A DNA stretch of 64,000 nucleotides from Mikania micrantha (Eukaryota; Streptophyta; Magnoliopsida; Asterales; Asteraceae): NCBI GenBank assembly GCA_009363875.1, contig CM018680.1, forward strand, positions 12,035,625 to 12,099,624. The letters are read 5' to 3'. Shown here piece by piece: positions 53,001 through 61,288 of this stretch; position 1 is the first letter of the stretch, and each line of letters starts with the position of its first letter. Both the position numbers and the translations under genes were made by a program. Below the pieces are notes generated by a model. That model did not search any database, was not told the origin of the DNA, and saw nothing but the letters and a program-made list of their open reading frames with translations.

Positions 53001-53618
53001 ACAAGGAAACAATCAATACCAAACCCTAATCCTGAGAGAGATACACAGGCTGAAGAGAGGAGAACAGAACCCTCAAGGGATGAGGATATTGGGCCACAGA
53101 CTACTGCAACTACAGGTGCAGCAGTAGAATCAACTGTGGAAGCCCAACAGGCCAGAGTTCTGAGGAGTCAAGCCACTGCACAAGACAAACCAAGATTCAC
53201 AAGAAGAAAGAGCATGGCTAAAAGGAAAAAGGGAACAAAAACTATCCCCTTAGACTCTGAGCCTGATACAACACTCTCAGTACTTGTAGCCACATCAGAA
53301 GCAACTCCCAAAACTACACAAACCCCAGAAGACATGAGGGATATCAGCAGATTAATGCATGAGCATTCATACATCCCTTTGGTAAATTGGAGCTTCAATG
53401 CACAAGAAAGGATATTCATCCTCACCGACTACAATGGACAAATAAAACTGGTGGATCTTTTGCATCTGATGGCATTGGCAAAACCCTATATACTTGATCT
53501 AGATTTGCTCCCTCTCAATAATCCTGACAATGGAGCAGATGGGAGGTCAGCTATCAGATTAATTAGAAAAAGGGCACAGGTACTGAGGGGTACATGGAAG
53601 CCAAGGTTTATGCCTTAG
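50022..53618 (+). CDS. Env-position ORF of the second SIRE-type element (1198 aa, function unknown)
   Basis: An unbroken 1198-codon ORF with ATG at 50022. Residues 1-210 match the N-terminal region of the 1068-aa ORF at 6007-9213 (landmarks FWASCSV, HCLSNKSGGWDQ, FNFSAFIF, CMYPRFLQHLF). Then a long Pro/Ser/Thr-rich region with two basic patches (YKRKRNP, KKVKRT) follows. A coiled coil lies at about 516-560 (ARVAHLEAEVATLRLEV). A second acidic, low-complexity part precedes a mixed region at about 800-930. A basic patch, RRKSMAKRKKGTK, lies near 1065, and a hydrophobic, folded-looking end follows (YIPLVNWSF, LHLMALAKPYI). No signal peptide or clear membrane span. The C-terminal half does not resemble that of the other element. 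An envelope role is not supported; the basic patches would also fit a nuclear or nucleic-acid-binding protein. Confidence 0.85.
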   Translation: MALLAFKPAHNVPAELSAEHDADFAPIISFLQRSRYFFALTVQPLVYESHHQQFWASCSVSSSSNGRSLVATIDAHPIAISVETICRHLKLNDAGGKVSFTKDEVALTFQSMGYEGPLPSTTYLKGRVSYNYKYLIHVFLHCLSNKSGGWDQVPSDLASAIHGLVSNQLFNFSAFIFNNLVDNIMSPKKFCMYPRFLQHLFNEELGASLSLTGNTYKMPLVSSKIFVQLKKKSAQFSGTFTPLLSSMESPAPEGDSSVNPTDAEPTPSTSVPHPIKITYKRKRNPVQLSTVVQAPSTEPKQKKVKRTAQGTVLPKVKATPLVSPQVLPLKPVVALNQPESPQLMSQNITENIQRDAPIIEFASHEATSLDKRLSPKSPGSYHPEMPPTHTITQAQGTPALAVEEPLSPTTQTLMRVVTQLQARFPDPEPIQSEVGPSSSEGVNAGEAATTVDLNKDPQDSGTGNRTSPAATYIGEDFFEVLLNEGNPGCQETTSGGGGAGARLRTPSPHDSTPVEEGTSTQELTATITSLQARVAHLEAEVATLRLEVQTKDATILDLRRRPPVTLHSFHPDPATTTFISPDATKKGENIPTAGSGSEAREEEGAQEVIPSLVTLTAEWDDFLGTYFPDSSSTSSSSASEEVAKETEQQTSNVSLEPQSPLGTKSPSETAAQVGMEDTAQEESISMKSVSPSGTEAAEALSSSPEPFVESNKESSKGIGQLEEPVNAEVNSEAAAASEGPVILDVFSTEELHANEPAGEATEEISSGAKITADDKGKRKLTPEEEAEQEEMRPKKTKGRPNTSLDEERARLSALLEEKGYDFDEVINWSVPRMAAELDKVQQQEQAVAASKALSVLTKEQKEKAYRDKNKAFLLEYGFHARQLGPMKNSTMDMHIRDIKAKVARGELPSIEQIRARKESLMRGLGLGGGATIEFPLSGTGIREGEEVMCGLATKAMFPKMFPLNPKDEPISPPSSPSMDNMPISSVYKKGKKTTRKQSIPNPNPERDTQAEERRTEPSRDEDIGPQTTATTGAAVESTVEAQQARVLRSQATAQDKPRFTRRKSMAKRKKGTKTIPLDSEPDTTLSVLVATSEATPKTTQTPEDMRDISRLMHEHSYIPLVNWSFNAQERIFILTDYNGQIKLVDLLHLMALAKPYILDLDLLPLNNPDNGADGRSAIRLIRKRAQVLRGTWKPRFMP

Positions 53619-53637
53619 AAGTTTTGGTAGCATCAGC

Positions 53638-53649
53638 CTAGGGGGAGAC
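53638..53649 (+). other. Polypurine tract of the second SIRE-type element
   Basis: ctagggggagac immediately before the TG of the 3' LTR. Confidence 0.8.
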
Positions 53650-54480
53650 TGTAAAGACTAATAAAGGCTGATGCTCACCAAACTTCTTGTTTTGTCTAAG
53701 TATAAGAGTCTCTCTGAATAAACACCTTCGGAAGGAAGAAGTGAGTCTTCGGAAGCAACATTGCTTCCGAAGGATAACTGATTCCTGCCAAAGGTTGTAC
53801 AAGACAACTGCTTCCGAGGAATCCTCTTATGCTCGGAAGACAAAGACTTCCGAGGAATCTTCTTCTGCATTCAAGACAAAGACTTCCGAGGTTTATCCTC
53901 TGACAAAGACTGTAGCAGCTTACTCTCATAGTACAAAAGGTACTGACACAAGACATGCTGGTCTGAGTAAAGACAAAGACAACATGTAATGAGTCAGATA
54001 AAGCGCCTTACCTCTCCCATGCTGCATTAAATGCAAAAGATCATCTGAAGCCTTGAAGATCAACAACATTAAATGTCTTTTGTATTTAATAGTTCTTTGT
54101 AAAGTCAATATCTATTAATGTAATGATCATGACTGAGTGTCTTAGCCTGTTAAGACACTCAACATACTAGAATAAGCTTTACTTTATGTACTTGTCTAGT
54201 ATACCCAACTTGTATTCCTAAGTGTATACGGTTGTAGCCTCGGCTATATAACCTCCCAATGTATTGTTGCTTGAAGTGTGCTTGCTTGTATACTTCCACT
54301 TTGAGAGAAATATATCCTTGAGCTTGAATTATTCTTGTGTTCTTAATATTGTTCAAAGATTATTATTGTGTCACTTTGAGTGAAATTGTGAGATCATTCT
54401 AACAGAACATTCCGCATCTGTTAGAATTAAGTAAGAAATACTTGTGAAGTGTTGTTTAGAGATAACAACCCGATCCTACA
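53650..54480 (+). repeat. 3' LTR of the second SIRE-type element
   Basis: It appears identical to 42436-43266, and all short open stretches in the two copies translate identically. It is followed by the target duplication tgttt (54481-54485). Confidence 0.95.
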
Positions 54481-54485
54481 TGTTT

Positions 54486-54700
54486 CAAATCAGATCTCCC
54501 CCATGGTTTATGCTCATAAATTATATGTTGTCATCAATGTATACAAGTGATCATATCATAAATCAATTACCAAACCATCAAATTAACACATCAAGTTCTA
54601 TCAATACAAGCATATGTGTAATGACAATACCTGAAATACAATAATATTAGAAAATCCCATGCTCTAATGATTTGTAATTGATATGGTGAGAGAAATGAGA
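54486..54700 (-). repeat. Continuation of the antisense gypsy LTR remnant
   Basis: This resumes the LTR piece interrupted at 42435. ccatggtttatgctc and the following bases resemble the reverse complement of the LTR near 1290-1350. The outer limit is unclear. Confidence 0.5.
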
Positions 54701-54773
54701 AAGCGAACAGGGCATGAGCATGGGTATTACCGTATGGGCATAAACGCGCGACACTAGAAGGGGGCCAGATTCT

Positions 54774-55008
54774 AAAGCAACGATTTTACTGTCTTTAATT
54801 ATTTAGTGGCAAAAGCGTGAACTCTCAAAAGTTTGGTGGTAAACTCAAAAGAGAGAAACACTTAGCTATTCATTAGCCCATCTCTTTTTAAAGCAACGAT
54901 TGTACATGTCTTCAATTATTTAGTGGCAAAAACATGAACTTTCAAAAGTTTGGTGGTAAACTCAAAACAAAGAAACACCTAGCTATTCATTAGCACATCT
55001 CTTTTTAA
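54774..55008 (+). repeat. 117-bp direct tandem duplication
   Basis: The unit starting aaagcaacgatt at 54774 is repeated from 54891 with about 90 percent identity. It includes tttagtggcaaaa, ttcaattattt-like words and agctattcattagc. No coding content. Confidence 0.85.
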
Positions 55009-55631
55009 TATATCTATATATATATATATAATATTACAGGAATGTTACATCTTTAACCTGGAAAATCCTGTTAGAAGATCAGGCGAATGTGATATTTATG
55101 TGTGTGAAGATTCATAGAAACATATACGTGAGTGTGATGTTTTGCCAAAACTAAATAATTGTTTCTAAATATTTCTCACAAATCGTGTTAATAAATGACA
55201 TAAAGGAATAAAGGAACTTTTAAATAAATAAATATGTTATAACACCTGAAAATATTAACAAGTAGACACGTTAGTACTGACAAACGAGCACCAAGCCATA
55301 AAATACTACAAAACCAGCCATTCGTACGAATTACTCATTCGTGCGACAACAAATGTTAAAACCATACTTGCGTTTTTCACCTCATTTTGCTCTCAAATCA
55401 CCCAAATGAAAACCCTATTTCCCCTCTCGAGATTCTGGTCATTTATCCACGAAACCGGATTATTTTACCTTCAAAACCATGTGTATTTCATCCCTATCAT
55501 CTTAATTTTCAAGATCTTCAACATAACTGGGTCATTTTCAATATAATTTTATAATTGATTATTATTTGTTATTTATAAATTTTATATATTAATATTCTTT
55601 TATTTCACCAACATCTAATAAATCTAATATA
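55009..55631. other. AT-rich non-coding DNA
   Basis: A short TA run lies at 55013-55032. No ORF or repeat boundary is supported. Confidence 0.5.
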
Positions 55632-55725
55632 TAAGTTTTATATAAAGTTTTGTTTATAACATGCTACGATTATTTAACGGTTAAATAATAGCACGTTATA
55701 AACAAAACTTTATATAAAAACTTAA
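55632..55725. repeat. 94-bp near-perfect hairpin
   Basis: The left arm starts taagttttatataaag; the right arm ends ctttatataaaaactta. The two arms of about 45 bp meet at aacggtt. It may be a minimal fold-back element. Confidence 0.75.
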
Positions 55726-56092
55726 GGGTCGATCCTGAGAATTTTAAGCGCCCGGGTCTAGAAGGAAAAAAACGCCCATAGGATCAAACAAATTATAAAT
55801 TATATAAACATTTTTTAAAAAAAGATTAACCCAACCAACGTTTTAAACCTGTGGTTTACATGTGGGTTGAGTTGGTCGGGTTCGGGTACTTTTGACAACA
55901 CTACTCATAACAATATAAAAACATTTTATAAACTTAATGAAGTCAATTTCTTTTTTTTAGAATATTAGACTTCACGAGTATAACATAAAATATGAAAAAA
56001 AAAATTAAAAATTTAGGTCCCTACAAAGATCAGCCCAGATGGTGGCCCAGCCCTGTAAAAACCTAGTATACTATGGTATCGTATATGTATGC

Positions 56093-56105
56093 ATGTATAT
56101 ATACA
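56093..56105 (+). promoter_or_regulatory. TATA-like site upstream of the F-box gene
   Basis: tgtatatatacac lies about 40 bp before the ATG at 56143. It is close to the start codon, so the leader would be very short. Confidence 0.3.
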
Positions 56106-56142
56106 CCAAAGAACGGCAACGGAAGCACATAAGAAGAAGAAG

Positions 56143-57275
56143 ATGGAGATGAAGGCTGACGTGCTTCCGCTTTGGTTAATAGAATCGGAAATCCTAACAA
56201 GACTTCCGGCTAAGTCTGTGGGTCGTTTCAAATGTGTGTGCAAACAATGGAAATCTTTTCTTTCCACACCTACGTTTGTCAGGAGGCACCTCCAGTCCCA
56301 CGGAACCATCAACGACCATAAGCTTCTTCTTGTTGACGGAGCCGCCTTACGCAAGGTTCCATTCACCGACACCATCCCTTCAAACCCTCCTACTCCTAGT
56401 GGTGCATGTATCTTACTCTTGGCAAGCTTGGATGGACTGGTCCTTTTAGCCTCAAAAACCCAAGAAGGACCTACCGAGCTACTGTTTTTGAATCCATTGA
56501 CGGGTGCCTACAGGAAGTTGTCGTCGTATTTTAAACCAGATCCAAATGATGATTTTGGATTTCCCTTTTTTACGATGTTATTGGTTTCTACAAGGATGAT
56601 TCTTGTAACGACTACAAACTTGTATATTTGAAAGCAGGGGGTGACCTTGGGGCTTATATCTATTCACACAGATTGGATACATGGAGAGCGATTGATTCTT
56701 CTTCTTCTTCTTCTTTTGCCTTTAAGAAGACGGAGAACAAGGACGGCTTCAGCTTTTGGTCTCCGGCTACTTTGTTTGGCCAATGCCTCTATTTCATCGT
56801 CACAACTCATTATTGGAGAAGTTTTAGGAAAAAGTATCATAATTGGATTATGTGTTTTGATGTGAAGACGGAAACTTTTAGGAAAATACAATTCCCCCCC
56901 TTTCCAGATGCTGATGCTGATGCTTGAAGTAAACCTTATTATGGAAGCTTAGTCCTTCTCAATGGACGCCTTCACCTCTATTTATCCTATTCCATAGATT
57001 ATTTGATGCACAGGGAGTTGTGGAGGATGGATGGTGATGGTGATGGGTGGCTGAAGCTGGCTGCTTACCCTCCATCATCTGATGAAGGCTGGCATCGTAT
57101 ATGCACAGCAAGTGCTGCCAATTGGGTTGCCGTTATGGATCAGGAAACCAATTCTTTCACAAAACTCAACGCGGATGACTTCACAAGGAACTATAGCTAT
57201 TTTTGTTCTACGAGTATGAAGCATTTATATGATCAAATGATGTATGTTGAGTCCCTTGTATCACCTAATCTGTGA
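56143..57275 (+). pseudogene. F-box protein gene, broken by a frameshift and a stop
   Basis: The most likely start is ATG at 56143 (MEMKADVLPLWLIESEI). The N-terminus is an F-box: EILTRLPAKSVGRFKCVCKQ, then WKSFLSTPTFVRRHL, at about residues 12-50. This domain binds SKP1 in SCF ubiquitin ligases. An F-box-associated or kelch-type region follows, with LLFLNPLTGAYRKL. The frame then changes by one or two bases near 56565-56590, at ccctttttt. The same protein continues in the new frame through DYKLVYLKAGG and FDVKTETFRKIQFP. A TGA at 56925-56927 interrupts it, and the same frame then runs on (LLNGRLHLYL, then a tail) to TGA at 57273-57275. The total of about 375 codons is normal for this family. 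This is either a young pseudogene or sequence errors; no intron signals explain both breaks. Confidence 0.85.
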
Positions 57276-57736
57276 TGATTGGTGAATCGTTTTTTCTTTT
57301 TCTCTAGTACGTATGTTTTTGTTTATTGTTCTATTAAACATATAGTAAGCAAGTTTTCATAATCATATTTAAATTTTTTCCATTCGTACACAGGTGGATC
57401 ATTCATAGCATCCTGTTATTTGATGTTTCTGAGTACATTAAGGTTTGATTCACTTGTTGTTTTCATATTAGATGATATGATCTTACTTAAATAATGGGAG
57501 ATGTCTCTGCCACCAATTACTTCATATCTTTCATTAATAGTTAATAATTGTTCATGTTTATTCTTATACTTGCTTGCCAGGCTAGAACCCCAATTTGTCA
57601 CCTAAGCATTTTTTGCAATGCTATACTCTTTCTGAAAAATTCCTTACAAACCACAATTCAATTTTCTTTTTTATATAATAGAATTAAGATGGATAATATA
57701 ATAGGTTCTGAAATAAATACGTGCAACATTAAAATT
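57276..57736. other. Downstream non-coding DNA of the F-box gene
   Basis: AT-rich, with no further exon. Only short, unsupported open stretches are present. Confidence 0.5.
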
Positions 57737-58065
57737 AGAGTAAATTACATACATCGTCCTTTATATTTACTCATTTTATTGATGACATCCTTAATTAGAA
57801 ATAGTTACATAATGACAATTTATAGTTACAGAAATCATCCTTAACATAAAGGACGATTTATGTAATTTTAAGGATGAAATCCATTACAAATTTTCATTTT
57901 AAGGATGTTTTCTGCAACCATTTCTGTTAAAGGATATCATTAATAAAATGAGTGAATATAAAACTCAAATGACTATATATATGTATGTATCTTACGCCAT
58001 GTGTGAATATAAATGAGTGAATATAAAATAAGTGAATATAAACGGCGATTTATGTGATTTACTCT
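57737..58065. mobile_element. MITE with 7-bp target duplication
   Basis: Inverted ends of about 25 bp: agagtaaattacatacatcg at the left and cgatttatgtgatttactct at the right. Direct repeats taaaatt flank them at 57730-57736 and 58066-58072. Internally acatcctt, aaggatg and aaaatgagtgaatata words form further inverted pairs. There is no coding capacity. The superfamily is not assigned. Confidence 0.75.
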
Positions 58066-58278
58066 TAAAATTATAAATCAATGAGGTCAACACATAAAAC
58101 TCAAATGACTAATCACATAAAGATACCACATTCATCAAAAGAGTTTTGATTAGATAATGAATGTTGATAATATTATAAAAAATTATGAATTTTATTTTTA
58201 AAAATTTATCGGTTCATTTGAGTTTTTTTGGTTTTCTTCAAAATAAAGAGTTTTCTTATGAACACTCCTCTCTCTCTC

Positions 58279-58309
<31 letters not shown>

Positions 58310-58311
58310 AT

Positions 58312-58674
58312 AGGATTGTGAACAAATCATAACACACCTTTATTGCAATAACCCAAATAACTTTGTTAAGATGAACTCAAATCTTGGATTTTTTTTGAAC
58401 ATCATTGTAACACATTTAGAACACTATGTTCTTTTATGAGTTTGGGAAAATTTATCACCGTTTGAGAATTTACATCGTTATAATTTTTGGGCCTAAAACA
58501 GTTACAGTGTTGTAAATCAAAAACTTACAACGATGATATTTATTAAAAACTCATAAAAGAATATAGTGTTCTAAATGTGTTATAATGATATTTAAAAAAA
58601 TCAAGATTTGGCTTCATCTTAACAGGTTATTTAGGTTATTGCTTTAAGAGTGGGTTATTATTTGAACACTTCCA
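58312..58674. mobile_element. Fold-back MITE 1 in (TA)n
   Basis: Inverted arms of about 130-170 bp with moderate divergence: the left arm begins aggattgtgaacaaatcata and the right arm ends ttatttgaacacttccata. It sits between TA/TG microsatellites at 58280-58311 and 58674-58693. No coding capacity. Confidence 0.75.
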
Positions 58675-58694
58675 TATATATATATATATATATA

Positions 58695-59086
58695 GGGGAA
58701 GGATCAAATAATAACCCTCCCTTATTGCGAGAACCCGTGTTAACCCGGCATTTTTTGCCCGAATCTTTGTTTTTTTTTTCATGGTTTTTGTTATACATAA
58801 ATAGGGGGTTTCTTTTTTGTGGTTTTGCTAATTCATCACCGTTTAGAAATTATTTACAACCGTAAGTAAGTGTAAGTTACTTACATTTGACGAAATGTAA
58901 GTAACTTACACTTACTTACGATTGTAAATAATTTCTAAACGGTGATGAATTAGCAAAATCACAAAAAAGAAACCCCCCTATTTATGTATAACAAAAACCA
59001 TGAAAAAAAAACAAAGATTCGGGCAAAAAATGTCGGGTTAACACGGGTTCTCGCAATAAGGGAGGGTTAACAATGGAACCATCCCC
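58695..59086. mobile_element. Fold-back MITE 2, near-perfect 390-bp palindrome
   Basis: The arms of about 195 bp are almost exact complements around a centre near 58891 (acatttgacgaaatgt). It begins ggggaaggatcaaataataa and ends ggttaacaatggaaccatcccc. It is flanked by TA runs on both sides. High arm identity suggests recent origin or gene conversion. Confidence 0.85.
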
Positions 59087-59100
59087 TATATATATATATA

Positions 59101-59860
59101 TAGGGGCCGGTTAATGTACAAAGGGGTCAAACGGTACAAAGCGTAGGAGGGAACCATAATACGCCATGTGTCATCTAGAAAAATGGTATAATCGTCACAA
59201 AAAATCACATACCACATTATACAAAATTACAGACCGTGATACTGGATAATTACGGACCAAATGTAAAATCAGGTTATATGAAATCACAAACCGTCACTTG
59301 ACACCGATAATCAAGGAATTACCTAGATAAATCACGGACCAATAATCACGGACCAATAATCACGGACCGTAATTTAACACTCGAAATCAAAGACAAACTG
59401 TATAAATCACGTACCAGATAATCACAGACTGTGTTATATAAAAATCACAGACCGTTATTTTGAATGCATAATCAATAACGAACCGCATAATTACAGACCA
59501 ATAATCACAGACCAAACTTAAATATCACGGACCATGTAAAAAAATCGAAAAAACCATAGCAATATCATACTCAAATTAAAGATAATAAAATTCTTAATTT
59601 TATGATGTAATTTTTTTTAAAAAATAATTAAGTATTTAAAAGTTATTTGATTTTTTAAAAATTGGTGGAACTTGATTTACCCACACAAAAGTCAACTAGA
59701 GTTGGTTATTCCTTTTTTTGCCCTTTCAGCTTTAATTCACGCAAGTTTTTAGGAAAAAGTGGGGACCACAAGATCTTAACTATTATTTAATTTGATCAAA
59801 GGCTAAGAATCATTCTTATCCTTCTCACCAAAAACCCCTTTTGTATTAGAACCGTCTCTT
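59101..59860. repeat. Block with atcacggacc repeats
   Basis: It begins taggggccggttaatgtaca after a TA run. From about 59200 to 59535 the words atcacggacc and atcacagacc recur about fifteen times in loose direct array. The remainder is AT-rich. The borders in TA repeats resemble those of the neighbouring fold-back elements, but no long inverted arms were found. Confidence 0.5.
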
Positions 59861-59912
59861 ACATATATATGCATATATATATATATATATATATGTGTAT
59901 ATATAGATATAC

Positions 59913-60165
59913 AGGGGATGGTTCGAATATTAACCAATCCTTATTGCGTTAACCGAATAACTACATTTTATTACTTTGGGGCCCACATTAAATTAAATAT
60001 AAAGGTCTATGTTTTTCTTCTTTTTTTATTAATGTAAGTGGATCCTACATTAATTAAAAATAAAAAAACATACACCTTTAGATTTACTTTAATGTAAGCC
60101 CCAAAGTAATAAGATGTATTATTCGGTTAACGCAATAAACATAGTTAACATTTGATCATCTCCCT
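59913..60165. mobile_element. Fold-back MITE 3 in (TA)n
   Basis: The left arm starts aggggatggttcgaatatta; the right arm ends aacatttgatcatctccct. Shared inner words ttgcgttaaccgaata and ttactttggggc occur in inverted orientation. TA runs flank it (about 59860-59905 and 60166-60220). The ends resemble those of the other two fold-back elements. Confidence 0.8.
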
Positions 60166-60171
60166 ATATAC

Positions 60172-60224
<53 letters not shown>

Positions 60225-60560
60225 CTCCTTTATAATGTATATTGGTGAGATAACCATCCAAAGTCTTAAACTTAAGAAAAGTACAAGTACATAAGCTTGT
60301 AGTACAGACAATCACAGCTTAATCAAACCTATATTCCAATCTTTTGTCTTTAAGTTTGCCTAACTTATACTTTCTTCTCCCCCAAACAATCTATACCATT
60401 CTTGGCATACATTCTCCCAACCAGGTAATGATTTGATCAATCATTGTTCCCCTTTGACTCTTGTTTTGTTAATCGATTAATATCTCAACCACGTGAAAGG
60501 GTAATGAGAACCGGATCTTGAAGGAAGCTATCTTGAAATCACACCCAGTTGAAGAGTATA

Positions 60561-61288
60561 TGTCACACCCCCACCTCTCACACATGTGATGATGTCATTC
60601 GTCACTCTGAGAAGGTTGCGGAAGCATAGTGGTGATGTCTTAGAGATGAGGTGTGACTTACTTGATCCGGTATCACAACACACAAATTAATTTAAAGTAA
60701 ATATATTACAAGGGTTTCGTCATTACAATTAATCGTACAGCTTACAAACTAAGTTTATTACATGACTAACTTATTTAATTACAAATATATATAAGGTGCA
60801 TCCTCACCCGGCAGTCACTATCTCCCTGCAAAAAGATTTAGATTTAAAAGATCAGCACAAAGCTGGTGAGTTCGTAAAGTTCATGTTCAACAATATGATA
60901 TGATATGATATGTAAGTTCTCAAAGTGTTCAGTTCAAGATAACCATGGGACCCGTATCTAGTTCCTTTCGGACGTGACTCTGCGATCTTCGAAGACACTA
61001 CCCACTGGTAATATCTTATGCCTCATTGTCTTAATGCCTATCACAACATTAAGAAGTTCTGGAAAAACAGGTAACAAACATTCACACCAAGGGGAGTTGC
61101 AAACTCCCAGCAAATGGGTTGTTAGCCGATAGTACTATCATTGTTTCCTATTCGGTCCCACATGGGTTCACTAGATACAGTTCGGAATGAGGACTTTTAA
61201 GTTCTGTGATAGAGTTATGTTCTACGGGCAAAATCCCATGAAATCCATAAGTTCTCAACAGATCACATGAAATCATATAGATAACAGT
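60561..61288 (-). repeat. Gypsy LTR end, minus orientation
   Basis: It begins tgtcacacccccacc, the same type of terminus as the gypsy LTRs at 21543 and 33174, with agctggtgagttcg at the same relative place as gttggtgagttcac there. It is interrupted at about 61289 by another LTR-like start. No internal region is visible. Confidence 0.55.

Larger units (their letters stand above)
42436..54480 (+). mobile_element. Second SIRE-type Ty1/copia element, very young
   Basis: This is a 12.05-kb plus-strand element. Its LTRs (42436-43266 and 53650-54480, 831 bp each) show no difference that I could find. The 5-bp target duplication tgttt is at 42431-42435 and 54481-54485. Order: LTR, tRNA-iMet primer site, gag, protease, integrase, reverse transcriptase, RNase H, spacer, env-position ORF of 1198 codons, polypurine tract, LTR. 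Identical LTRs mean insertion in the recent past. A gag frame break, a TAA at the gag-pol boundary and a frame break in the integrase-to-RT linker are the only defects. Confidence 0.96.

Noticed and set aside
57548..57844. 98-codon plus-strand open frame
   Set aside because: It overlaps the MITE border, is AT-rich, and has no protein-like pattern.
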